DNA from: Rhodococcus oxybenzonivorans
GTDB taxonomy: Bacteria; Actinomycetota; Actinomycetes; Mycobacteriales; Mycobacteriaceae
NCBI RefSeq assembly: GCF_003130705.1
Contig: NZ_CP021355.1
Span: 186,001 to 250,000, forward strand
Length of the DNA: 64,000 nt
Direction of reading: 5' to 3'
Part shown: positions 28,237 to 36,734 of the stretch, piece by piece
Layout of the letters: each line of letters opens with the position of its first letter
Position numbering within the stretch: the stretch's first letter is position 1
The notes under the pieces: model-generated
Told to the model about the DNA's origin: nothing
The model's database searches: none
Seen by the model: only the letters and a program-made list of their open reading frames with translations
Program-made: the position numbers and the translations under genes

Positions 28237-29283
28237 TCAGTTGCCTGCGGGGAAGTGCACCATTTCTGCGGTTCTCGCGTGGGCGCCGTCTGGACGGTCG
28301 ACGACATCCAGAGCGGCGTAAGAGTACTTCCCGTTCGAATATTCGCGGGGTGTGACCGCGTATCGGCGCTTGAACTCCGTAATGAAGTGGGAGGCGCTCG
28401 AATAGCCCACGGCGTGTGCAACTTCGCTCACACTGATGCCGGATCCGGTGATGAGCATGCGTCGAGCAGCGTCCAACCGCTCGGATTTGAGGAACTGGTA
28501 CGGACTCACGCCGATCGTCGCACGGAAGGTATGCGCAAACGCCGACTCACTCAACCGGACCTCCCGCGCGATGTCGCTCACGGTCATCGATTCAGCGAGG
28601 TGAGACCTGATGTACTCGATCGCCGCCCGCGTAGGATCGACGTCGGACTCGCGTGAGGCAACCTCCAGCGGATCTTGGCAGCAGACGATCTGCAGAAGGC
28701 GATACACGATCTCCTGCAAACAGATCGGTGCGAGCACTCGCTCGTCCAACTCGCCATCGAGAGCTCGAAGGAACCGCAGAACAGAGTGGAGTAGTCGTGC
28801 GTCGACACTGAAGGTGCCGCTGCACTGATTGCCACTGGTACGGCCACGCCGGGCCACAGGCACCGCCGCGACATCGCTAACCAAGACATTTGTCGATATG
28901 CGGCGAATGATCGCCGCGTCGATCTGCAGAAACATCGCGAGGAAGGGATGATCGGTGGAGGCCGCGACTACGTCGACCGTGGGGCACAGACGGTCCGTGA
29001 AGACGACTCCCTCGAGGGGGCCGCAACCGTGAGCGGTGCGACCGATATCCACGGACAGCCGCCCCTGGGCGACGAGACCGAAGGTGACGCCGTGGGCCGG
29101 CCCCCACGAATACGGTCCCGGCGCATCGAACCGGCAGACGGTCAGCCCCGGCCGCACCTCCCGGGCCCCGACCCCACCTGCCCAGCAGTTCAGTTCGACG
29201 AGGAGGTCCTCCATTGGCATCGTCTGGGTCGCTGTCCACGGCTGCGCCTTTCGTCCGAAACGGCGCCGATTCGGCGCGGTCAC
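28237..29283 (-). CDS. AraC-family transcriptional regulator
   Basis: The frame is 348 residues. The N-terminal cupin-like AraC_N ligand domain reads YSWGPAHGVTFGLVAQGRLS and ASTDHPFLAMFLQIDAAII. The C-terminal double helix-turn-helix reads MTVSDIAREVRLSESAFAHT then GISVSEVAHAVGYSSASHFI, TEFKRRYAVTPREYS. This AraC_N subtype commonly sits by oxidoreductase genes. The GTG start at 29283 overlaps the TGA of the preceding hybrid frame as GTGA, so translation may be coupled; ATG 29220 is an alternative start. It could control the nearby alcohol dehydrogenase or diiron monooxygenase, but this is only by position. Confidence 0.9.
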   Translation of the reverse strand: MTAPNRRRFGRKAQPWTATQTMPMEDLLVELNCWAGGVGAREVRPGLTVCRFDAPGPYSWGPAHGVTFGLVAQGRLSVDIGRTAHGCGPLEGVVFTDRLCPTVDVVAASTDHPFLAMFLQIDAAIIRRISTNVLVSDVAAVPVARRGRTSGNQCSGTFSVDARLLHSVLRFLRALDGELDERVLAPICLQEIVYRLLQIVCCQDPLEVASRESDVDPTRAAIEYIRSHLAESMTVSDIAREVRLSESAFAHTFRATIGVSPYQFLKSERLDAARRMLITGSGISVSEVAHAVGYSSASHFITEFKRRYAVTPREYSNGKYSYAALDVVDRPDGAHARTAEMVHFPAGN

Positions 29284-29696
29284 ATCCGATCCGACAAGCG
29301 GCGTGCGGCGAGCTGAATCGCCTCCCGCACCGTTGCGAATGGTGGGGCATACGAGAGATCTATCGCGGCAAGATCGTCGATGCTCATCATCGTCACGCCA
29401 CAGCTGCCGGTGTCCGTGGGCATAGTCAGGGTGTCGACGTGCTCACCGGTGTGCATGGCGTCGAAAAGGTGGGCGGTCATCCAGACAGGGTTGCGGAACG
29501 CCGGATGCGTGGTGACGTCCTTCACGCGTTCTCCGTGCGGCCAGATCTCGCGGTCGTCGCGCATCGGCTCGATGTACTCGTCACCGGTCATCGGGAGCGA
29601 TGCGAAGTTGGCGGTGCGGTTGGCTTCGCAGTCTGCGGCGGTGTTGACCTTCGTACGGTCGACAGCGATCTCAGGGGCAACTACGGTGGTGGTCAT
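29280..29696 (-). pseudogene. Hybrid remnant: HpaB-like start joined to disulfide-reductase end
   Basis: From ATG 29696 (after GAAGGGAAC) the first ~100 codons match the start of 4-hydroxyphenylacetate 3-monooxygenase-type flavin hydroxylases: DEYIEPMRDDREIWPHGERV, KDVTTHPAFRNPVWMTAHLF. After TMPTDTGSCGVT the frame continues as MSIDDLAAIDLSYAPPFATV, REAIQLAARRL, which is the dimerisation-domain ending of NADH-oxidase/CoA-disulfide-reductase flavoproteins. The HpaB protein should be about 480-520 residues. The frame stays open across the joint, so a short fusion protein may still be made. It overlaps the AraC start by four bases. Confidence 0.75.
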
Positions 29697-30040
29697 GGTG
29701 TTCCCTTCGGTCAGGACAACGAGGCAGCCTGGACGAGCTGCAGGTGAAGCGGAGTGAACGATGCGGCGGCGGCGAACCATCCGCTGACGGGGTCGTCGAG
29801 GCAGCCGTTCCGCGCCGTGGTGCCCGAGACGGGCACCGAGATTGGCCACAGCCGTCATAGGACTCCGAGGGCGAACACGTCAGCGTTGCCGCATGGCCGG
29901 ACAGGGCGGGAGCGATCGGAGCGCCCGTGTCGATCGAGTCCGACCATCCGGGTGCGTACATACGGCATCGACATCCCCTTGACCGGTCGCATCGTGTCCA
30001 TCACCGGCGGCAGGCAAGTGATCTCGACGTCGAGGCTGGC
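29697..30040. other. Intergenic stretch, no gene recognised
   Basis: About 340 bases before the HpaB-like start. They hold a ribosome site directly before 29696 and probably the promoter. Nothing else is recognisable. Confidence 0.4.
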
Positions 30041-30240
30041 GACAATCTACCGCCCGGCACCTGTTCGACAGAACTATCGGCCGCAATTACCCGACCATCG
30101 CCCAAAACCGCGACACCTGCCCGGACTCGATTCGAATGCCCTAGTAAAACAACCCGACACGAGAGGGCGGATGATCAACCACGACCACGCGCCGTCCCAT
30201 GCCGTGCACCGAGGCTCGCAGCGACTAGAGCAGTAATCGG
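30041..30240 (+). pseudogene. IS1380 end, remnant B
   Basis: CACCTGTTCGACAGAACTAT and CGGCCGCAATTACCCGACCA, then CGCGACACCTGCCCGGACTC, correspond to the last ~20 codons and downstream end seen in remnant A (27700-27925). Only the terminal ~200 bases survive. Same orientation as remnant A, about 2.3 kb away. Confidence 0.65.
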
Positions 30241-30455
30241 TGTATTAGGGCTTAGCCACTCACTCTGCGGCACAGTACAGGCTCGGGTCTTGCGCCACCC
30301 TCCGAGTTTGGTCGCTCTGACGTGCCGAGAGTTCTGTCCTCCTGTTCTTCAGGGGATTCGTTGGCCGCGGTCCTGCGGCCTGATGCCGTCAAGAAAGCGC
30401 GGACCGCTATCCTGCGTTTTGTACGCGTCGGCGCCACCGTGACCGTCTGGCGCAG

Positions 30456-31526
30456 TTACGGCGTTATCAACGCTTTGAGGAATCCTTCTTCACGCGTGGT
30501 GAACTGTTCAGCTGCAGAGGGTAATTCGGACAGGCTTACGCGATGCGTGAGCACCGCGGTCGGGTCGATCACATTGTTTTCGATGAGCTGCATCGCATGC
30601 CGTTGAGCGGTGTGGGCATTGGCGAATCCGTTGAGCACCAACCTTAGGTTCTTGAAATGCATGTCGAAGAGCGACACCGGGTGATCGCGCTCGAGGTAGA
30701 CGCCACCGCCGCTGATCGTTCCGCCGGGCCGCGCGAGAGCCACTGAGAGATCGAAAGCGTCACCACGGCCTGCAAATTCAACTACTTTGTGCACTCCGAG
30801 CCCATGTGTTGCATCGAGGACAGCCTGGATTGACGTGTCTACAGCGTCCGCGCTGGCATCCATCGGCACCGCACCGAGTACTTCGGCCCGTTTGCGGCGG
30901 AAGGGCACGGGATCGAACGCATACACCGTTGCGTTGGTGTGACGACGGATCAGGTCGAGTGCCAACAGGCCCGTGGCCCCGCAACCGACGACCGCGACGG
31001 TATCGGTCAGTTCGATCTCTGCCGCGTGTACCGCGATTGCGGCTGCGGGCAGGTTGCATGAGAGGAACGGAACGACGTCATCGGGGAGCGAGTCGGGAAC
31101 GTGCTCGAGGTGGTCGTCTGCCAACGGTGACCGTACATATTCTGCGTGGCTTCCCCCCAGGTCTCCGAATGCTGTGCCGAAGCCGTAGATCGCCTTGCCT
31201 GAGGTCAGGCAATGCGCGGTCTGGCCTACCCTGCAGGACTGGCAGCGACCGCAGCTGACCGAGTAGGGAAATGTCACCCGGTCCCCGACGGCGAAGCGGT
31301 TGACGGCCGATCCGACTTCGACCACTTCGCCGCAGATCTCGTGCCCTAGAGTTGTGTGACCGGGCGCAACAAGTTCCTCGACCTCGCCGTTGTAGAGGTA
31401 CAGATCGGATCCGCACATGGATGTGGTGATCATCTTGATGATGACGTCGCCTGGCTGTTCGATGCGTGGATCGGCCACCTCCTCGATCCTGACGTCCTTG
31501 GGTCCGTGGTAAACGGCTGCTCGCAT
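30456..31526 (-). CDS. Zinc-dependent alcohol dehydrogenase (MDR family)
   Basis: This 356-residue medium-chain dehydrogenase has catalytic-zinc ligands in TTSMCGSDLY (Cys) and LGHEICGEVVEVG (His-Glu). The structural-zinc loop is SCGRCQSCRVGQTAHC with four Cys, and the Rossmann motif is VAVVGCGATGLLALDLI. It oxidises an alcohol with NAD(P). The gene follows the monooxygenase reductase by 30 bases on the same strand, so it is the likely last gene of that operon and would oxidise an alcohol or diol formed by the monooxygenase. Confidence 0.92.
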   Translation of the reverse strand: MRAAVYHGPKDVRIEEVADPRIEQPGDVIIKMITTSMCGSDLYLYNGEVEELVAPGHTTLGHEICGEVVEVGSAVNRFAVGDRVTFPYSVSCGRCQSCRVGQTAHCLTSGKAIYGFGTAFGDLGGSHAEYVRSPLADDHLEHVPDSLPDDVVPFLSCNLPAAAIAVHAAEIELTDTVAVVGCGATGLLALDLIRRHTNATVYAFDPVPFRRKRAEVLGAVPMDASADAVDTSIQAVLDATHGLGVHKVVEFAGRGDAFDLSVALARPGGTISGGGVYLERDHPVSLFDMHFKNLRLVLNGFANAHTAQRHAMQLIENNVIDPTAVLTHRVSLSELPSAAEQFTTREEGFLKALITP

Positions 31527-31556
31527 GTCTGCCTCGTTTCTCGGGTAATGAGTCGC

Positions 31557-32549
31557 TTACCCGAAACGGTCGTAGTGGATGGTGTCGATTGATTGGCCGC
31601 CCGCACTCAGTAGCTTCAGAACTGCGTCTACCATGGGCGGCGGTCCGGCTAGGTAAATCCGCGCACCGGCGAGGCTGTCAGCATGTGTGGCGAGCGCGTC
31701 GGTGACGTAGCCGCTGGACGTTGAGACGTCCGCGGACGGAGTCGATGTGGTGGCGTGAAGGTGGCCGTCGGGCAGTCCGGCCAGGAGGTGGGCCAGTTGC
31801 GACCGACCGACCAGTTCGGTGACGGAGGTTGCGCCGTAAAAGGCCCGCACGGGACGGGGGTCGTTGGTCGCCGCCAGTTGGTGCGCAAGGGCGAGTATCG
31901 CCGACACTCCTGTGCCGCCGGCAATCAGATAGATGGGTCGCTCGTCCTGGCGTAGCCACATGTCGCCGTAGGGCAACTCGATGGGAACAACCGACCCCAG
32001 TGGCAGGGAGAAGAGACGTTCGCTACCTCGACCACCGGCGTAGCGCTTGGCGATGAACTCGACGTGACGTTCTCCGGACGTGGCCGCCATCGAATAACAT
32101 CGCCGCAGATCCGGGCCGAGTTCGAGAACCGCGAATTGGCCTTCTCGGTAGTCTGCCGGCCGATCGAGCCGGAAACGGAACCGGCGGATGTCGGGAGCGA
32201 GCTCGTCCACCTGCGCCAAGTGCGCGGTGTAGTCGCCGGTGCCGAGATGAGTCCGCGGGGACTCATCGGTCCGGGTCGCCTTGACCACAAGGTCTGAGCC
32301 GGCCGCGCTTTGGCACGCCAAGATTCGTCCCCGCCTGGCGTCCCGCGGATGAATCGCTGGTGCAGTGTCGAAGAGCGTGTCCGTCTGGCCCTCGATGAGC
32401 GTGAGCTTACAAGTCCCGCACGCTCCCCAGCCGCACTCGAAGGGCAGCCAGACGCCGGAGCGCCGGGCAGCGGCGAGAATCCGTTCCCCCTCGCGGATTT
32501 CGAACTCCCCACCGCCCGGCGTCACCCGTACTCGATAGGCCGATGTCAC
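31557..32549 (-). CDS. Diiron monooxygenase reductase component
   Basis: This 330-residue electron-transfer protein has three parts in TmoF/IsoF order. An N-terminal plant-type [2Fe-2S] ferredoxin carries CGWGACGTCKLTLIEGQ and a later CQSA. The FAD domain has RCYSMA (RxYS). The NAD domain has GGTGVSAILALAH and ends YDRFG. It passes electrons from NADH to the Rieske ferredoxin. The GTG start at 32549 overlaps the stop of the beta-subunit gene by four bases (GTGA), so the genes are translationally coupled. Confidence 0.93.
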   Translation of the reverse strand: MTSAYRVRVTPGGGEFEIREGERILAAARRSGVWLPFECGWGACGTCKLTLIEGQTDTLFDTAPAIHPRDARRGRILACQSAAGSDLVVKATRTDESPRTHLGTGDYTAHLAQVDELAPDIRRFRFRLDRPADYREGQFAVLELGPDLRRCYSMAATSGERHVEFIAKRYAGGRGSERLFSLPLGSVVPIELPYGDMWLRQDERPIYLIAGGTGVSAILALAHQLAATNDPRPVRAFYGATSVTELVGRSQLAHLLAGLPDGHLHATTSTPSADVSTSSGYVTDALATHADSLAGARIYLAGPPPMVDAVLKLLSAGGQSIDTIHYDRFG

Positions 32550-33583
32550 CGTTCGTGGCCCCCGGACGGCATCCTGAGGCCGCACGCCTGCAGGTGCTGA
32601 TGCTGTGCAGATGCGACGGCCTCGGTCAGGTCGACGGCCGCCATCGGCTGTGGCGCCTTCTCGAACATCTGACCGAGACTGCTGACGGCCTCGAGCATGA
32701 GCGGTTGCCATTGCCCGATCCAGCCGACGAGCACGTCCGCCAGCTGCGGGTCACGCTCGATGCAGTACTGAACGAGGGCGGCTGACCAGGTCTGACTGCG
32801 AGTGCTGTCTTCGCCGAACTCTGTGAAGAGCATCCGCAGGAACTCGTCCCCGTTCTCCCCGGCCAGAGCCGCGAGCTGCACGTTGAACACCGTGTCGAGA
32901 AGTGGCTTGATCACGAGGTTCAAGGCCGCAAAGCTTTCTCCCCAGTCGTACGCGATCAGGAGCCGTTCCAATGCCTCGCGCGCCGGCTGCCATAGGGGAT
33001 CGTGTTCCCAGCTGGTCCGCGCGACGTCCGTGGATGCGAGCCGGTCCCCATGGGCGTTCGCGAGAACCTTCGTCCAGTAGGCCACGCGCTGGATACGGCG
33101 CATCTCATCCGCGGCCTGGAAGTTGGCGCAGTTGGTGATGAAAGATGATGGGGCCATCTGGCCTACGTACAGTCCCGTCATCTGCAGGATGTGCAGCGGA
33201 AAGCGTAGTGGTACGAGTAGCCGTTCGAGCGTCGCCACCCACTCCGGAGTCAGGCCCCGGGCAGACTCCCCGCGTTCGTGTTGGTCGATGAGTTTGTCGA
33301 CGAACACTTCCCGCTCGTCCTGCACTGCAACGTAGTCCCTATAGGTGAGCTTGTAGGGGTCGCGGAACTGCTCCCAGTCCTCTACCTGGAATGGTGAGCC
33401 TTCCCGGTACTGCAGATACCAACCATTGAGGGGCATTCCTGCATGTTCGAACGGTTGCGGATCGCGACGGAAGTGGGTGTGGAACTTCGATGTGACGACC
33501 TCGTACGGCGTCGGCTTGCGCCGCACATCCCCCAAGAGGCTCCATGTCTTGGGTTTGGGCTTGATCCTCGTCTTGGACGCCAT
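32546..33583 (-). CDS. Diiron monooxygenase hydroxylase beta subunit
   Basis: This 345-residue protein matches the TmoE/IsoE/XamoE beta subunit. It opens TWSLLGDVRRKPTPYEVVTS with KFHTHFRRDPQPFE and contains the conserved GWYLQYREGSPFQVEDWEQF, RDPYKLTYRDYV and FNVQLAAL. It has no metal ligands and packs against alpha as part of the (alpha-beta-gamma)2 hydroxylase. ATG 33583 follows GGAAAGGAAAG and begins one base after the coupling-protein stop. It reads through without damage, unlike alpha and gamma. Confidence 0.92.
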   Translation of the reverse strand: MASKTRIKPKPKTWSLLGDVRRKPTPYEVVTSKFHTHFRRDPQPFEHAGMPLNGWYLQYREGSPFQVEDWEQFRDPYKLTYRDYVAVQDEREVFVDKLIDQHERGESARGLTPEWVATLERLLVPLRFPLHILQMTGLYVGQMAPSSFITNCANFQAADEMRRIQRVAYWTKVLANAHGDRLASTDVARTSWEHDPLWQPAREALERLLIAYDWGESFAALNLVIKPLLDTVFNVQLAALAGENGDEFLRMLFTEFGEDSTRSQTWSAALVQYCIERDPQLADVLVGWIGQWQPLMLEAVSSLGQMFEKAPQPMAAVDLTEAVASAQHQHLQACGLRMPSGGHER

Positions 33584-33584
33584 C

Positions 33585-33890
33585 TCAATCTTTCCTTTCC
33601 AGAAACCAAACAATCTCTTCGTCGTTGACCTGCTTCATGCGACCGGCGAATCCGCTCAGTGCCGGCTCGAGTTCCACCAGTGGAAAGGCCCGCCCGAGTT
33701 CCCGCTCCAGGCTGAGTTGGGTGAGCCGGCAGTACTCGGGCACCTGAATGCGGACATACCCTCCCTCGTCGTGTACTTGGACATCCGAGTCCGGGTTGTC
33801 AGCGATGATCGCGTCCGCAACGGCATCGGCCAGGTCCATGTCGAGTCCGCGCATGAGCGGTCCCACCATCTTGAGTCTCACGTCTGCCAT
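33585..33890 (-). CDS. Diiron monooxygenase coupling (effector) protein
   Basis: This 101-residue protein is of the TmoD/MmoB type (VGPLMRGLDMDLADAVADAI, VRIQVPEYCRLTQLSLEREL). It has no cofactor; it binds the hydroxylase and gates O2 activation. Length and position between ferredoxin and beta match the tmoABCDEF/isoABCDEF order. Confidence 0.9.
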   Translation of the reverse strand: MADVRLKMVGPLMRGLDMDLADAVADAIIADNPDSDVQVHDEGGYVRIQVPEYCRLTQLSLERELGRAFPLVELEPALSGFAGRMKQVNDEEIVWFLERKD

Positions 33891-33899
33891 CTCCGCCTT

Positions 33900-34268
33900 C
33901 TAGCTGTCATTCGCTCGGTTGTGATGTCGTACGCCGTCGCTCGGTATGCCAACTTGGATCTGTTCATCGGCGACGCGGACGGGGAACCGGTAGAGCCGGC
34001 AGCCTGTGGGGTTGAGTCCGTTTCCGGTTCGCATGTCGAACTGCCAGTGATGTCCGGGACATTCGAGGACACCCGATTCGTCGTTCCAGTTCCCGTCGGC
34101 GAGCAACACTTCCTGGTGCGGACACATGCCCTGGAAAGCCAGGATCTCGCCACCGACGTGGTGCACCAGCAGAATCTGCTCCCCGTGCAACTCCACGTCG
34201 ATGATGTCGCCTTCCCACAGTTCACCGAGTTCGAGTGCGTCGGCCCATCCGTCCTCCACGTGACTCAT
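33900..34268 (-). CDS. Rieske-type ferredoxin of the diiron monooxygenase
   Basis: This 122-residue protein has [2Fe-2S] Rieske ligands in CPHQE and CPGHHW (Cys-His pairs about 20 residues apart), matching TmoC/IsoC. It carries electrons between reductase and hydroxylase. ATG 34268 overlaps the gamma-subunit TGA (ATGA), so translation is coupled. Confidence 0.92.
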   Translation of the reverse strand: MSHVEDGWADALELGELWEGDIIDVELHGEQILLVHHVGGEILAFQGMCPHQEVLLADGNWNDESGVLECPGHHWQFDMRTGNGLNPTGCRLYRFPVRVADEQIQVGIPSDGVRHHNRANDS

Positions 34269-34511
34269 CGATACCCCACCTGCAGCACATCGAGCGGGGG
34301 CCACCCCCGCATCGGCCACGGTGGCGGTGTCCGCGAGTACCTGGCCGTGGAACCGGACTCGCAGAGGCCCGGGCTGGGGCGCGACGCGTCGGCCGGCGGC
34401 GTGGTGTGCCACCTTCTCCGCGACGACCGACATCGGGTCCGCGTCGTCGATCGGTATGAGCATGACGACGAAGTCATCGTCGAATATCCCTTGCACTGGA
34501 AATAAAGCCAT
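34265..34511 (-). CDS. Diiron monooxygenase hydroxylase gamma subunit (one frame break)
   Basis: MALFPVQGIFDDDFVVMLIP then AHHAAGRRVAPQPGPLRVRF matches TmoB/IsoB (about 80-85 residues). In the run GGCCCCCGCTC near 34293, one extra C shifts the frame. Removing it gives the ending VAPLDVLQVGYR and the TGA at 34265, for 81 residues. As written, the frame runs on into the ferredoxin gene. A real mutation or a sequencing error is equally possible. ATG 34511 follows AGAAGGAGG. Confidence 0.85.
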
Positions 34512-34525
34512 CTCGAGCCTCCTTC

Positions 34526-36039
34526 TCAGCTGGCCCCGGTCGCTGCCGGGTTGCCCGGCGAACGCCCATGCGTAGTTCGTTGCGTCCTGTCCTTGTTCCT
34601 CCGGCGACAGACTCATGTAGTCCAGGGCGCCGTCGATAGTCGGTGGTTGGATGACCCCGCTCAAGAAGCGATCAATGATCGTGAGTTGCCCGGCGAAGCG
34701 CTCCGGGTTCTGCTCATAGACCCACTTGCATGGTTCTGAACAGAAAAGGAGGCGGCGATCGGCCGTGTCCACTATCAGCGGCTCGGGAGTGTCCAACTTG
34801 CCGGCCAGGAAGCCGCTGGGTTGACGAGCGGGATCTGGCACATGTTGCAGACCATCGGAAACGTTTCGGGCAGTGTGAGTTCGGTCTTTCCGGCGCGGAC
34901 GTTCTCAGTGATTACGTCCCATACCTTGCCGAACGTATCGTTCCAGCCGGGTACTTCTCCTCGAGCCATACGCGTTCCTCAGGCGAGACACCTGCATCAG
35001 GGTTCCACCAGACGGTCGGTCGCCACGTCCATACGCCAAGATGAAGGCCGTGGTGATACCAGTCCAACTCCTCGAGGAAATGGTCTTCCCAATACCACGG
35101 AACCTCGAGCCCGAAGTCTCGAAACTGATCCATGAACTGTTTGATCACCATCTCGCTCATGAACTCCTTGAACGAATGCTTGCGGTGCTCGAGGGGCGTG
35201 TAGTAGTCCATCGACAAACCGGTCAGCAGAGCGAAGATATGCCAGGTGCGCCAGAACATATGATCGACGAGCTTTTGCGCGACGTCCGCTCGGCCGTTGG
35301 CGATGAGGACCTTGATCGTCGGTTCCCCCTGCTGCGCATGCCGGGCCTCATCCGTCTGGATAGACGAGATCAATGACGCGAAATCGACGTCGCCGACCTT
35401 CATCGCGTCGGCAGCCATTCCAAGGAACTGCAAGTTCGTGAATCCGGTCTCGAAGGTGAAGGTCAGCTGGATGGCCGTGGATACAGCGTCATTAGCCGTG
35501 AACATGTCGTCGAAGAGGCTGCGTGCAGCGACCGCACCCCATTCGTTGGTATGAAACGCCTTGTGCGCCCAATCTGCTCGAGGTTCCTTCGCCAGCAGTC
35601 CGTGGGGAACGAAGGTCTGAATCTGGCCGTGCCTGGTCTCGTCGAGCGTCCCGTAAGTGGCCATGTTCCGCCACGCCGCACAACGGCCGAACCGCCCCAT
35701 GCGGGCTTCACCGAGACCGGCGAGATACTCGGGAACTGCGATGGCACCGTAATGCGCCAGGATCGCCGACTTCCAACCGGGGTCGAGGCTTTCGTACATC
35801 GCCGACCGGGCGAGAATGGAATTCACCGCGTATACAGATACGTCCTTGTCGACCTGATTGTGGACGTACTCCGGGTATGTGATTTTGTACGGTTCGTCCC
35901 AGATCCACCACTTCTCCGCCGGTACTCCGTAGCTGTTGGACTGAATCTGCGGCCACACCTGATCTTCCTCGACATATCGGAGTGTCCAGTTCATGTCCCG
36001 CGTCAGGTCGTACCATTCGGATCGCGCCAACTGTGGCAT
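34526..36039 (-). CDS. Diiron monooxygenase hydroxylase alpha subunit (frame breaks)
   Basis: This is the catalytic subunit of a group 1 (toluene/alkene/isoprene) diiron monooxygenase. From ATG 36039 (AAGGAAG) the numbering matches TmoA, with all six iron ligands: Glu104, Glu134 and His137 (DETRH), Glu197, Glu231 and His234 (DEARH), and Thr201 as the active-site threonine. Residue 103 is Pro where I recall Gly in toluene 4-monooxygenase. The body reads cleanly to YPA at about 34965. The rest (GWNDTFGKVWDVITENVRAG, then LDTPEPLIVDTADRRLLFCS, EPCKWVYEQNPERFAG) lies in two other frames. Adding a G near 34963 and near 34823 and removing one near 34555 restores about 504 residues ending at TGA 34526. 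Confidence 0.9.
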
Positions 36040-36323
36040 GTTGTCTTCCTTACCCTTGTTCTTGGTGTGCGGACCGTGCCGTGCCGCAAGCCGCGGCCGC
36101 TGTCGAAGTCTCATGTCCCGGCCCGGTGGCCTGCACCGGACTCGCAATGGTGAATAAAACGCTCGCCGAATGCGTCCGAAAGCCGGCAACAAGGTGTTTC
36201 GTATGCCTATGAGGCCGGTACTCGTACGCTCCGCTGTCAAAATCGAGCGCAGGGCCGCGGGCGACTTCGATCACTCGAGGTGCCCGAATGCGCACTCGGC
36301 AACTCCCGCCGATCCGATCCCTC

Positions 36324-36734
36324 TTATCCGAGCGTTCGATGCAATTCGAAGGTGTGCAGCACAACGAGCGTGCCGTCCCCGAGGCGAGACGGCCGAATTG
36401 CAACCTCGCCCTTGCCGATCGGGACGGTGTCGTCCACGACCAGAGAGAACTCGCACCGGTCGTATCCGGGCGCGTTCACGTGTATCTCGATCGCATTGGT
36501 AGCAGCACATGAACCATGCGCCAGTATCTCGAAGACTCCCCCGGGCTCGGCGTCGAGGAGTACCCCCCATACTCCGACAACGGCGCCGGTCACTGCGGTG
36601 CCATCCTCGCCGACGATCTCACCCGCCAGAAGGAGTTCAGTGGTCCCGATGCCAAATTCACGCATCGTGAACGCCACGGGCGAGGCGAGATGTGTCAAGC
36701 TCGCCCCGGGGGGCTCGACGCTGGTGACAGCCAT
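36324..36734 (-). CDS. Hypothetical protein upstream of the monooxygenase operon
   Basis: 136 residues from ATG 36734, with a strong GGAGGAGAGG site. The sequence LLAGEIVGEDGTAVTGAVVG then VWGVLLDAEPGGVF resembles the G-x-V-x-D-x-x-G-x-P-v-x-G-A beta-sandwich repeat of transthyretin-like or intradiol-dioxygenase domains, but no iron ligands are visible. It ends HTFELHRTLG, about 285 bases before the alpha-subunit start and on the same strand, so it may be the first gene of the operon. Function unknown. Confidence 0.6.
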   Translation of the reverse strand: MAVTSVEPPGASLTHLASPVAFTMREFGIGTTELLLAGEIVGEDGTAVTGAVVGVWGVLLDAEPGGVFEILAHGSCAATNAIEIHVNAPGYDRCEFSLVVDDTVPIGKGEVAIRPSRLGDGTLVVLHTFELHRTLG

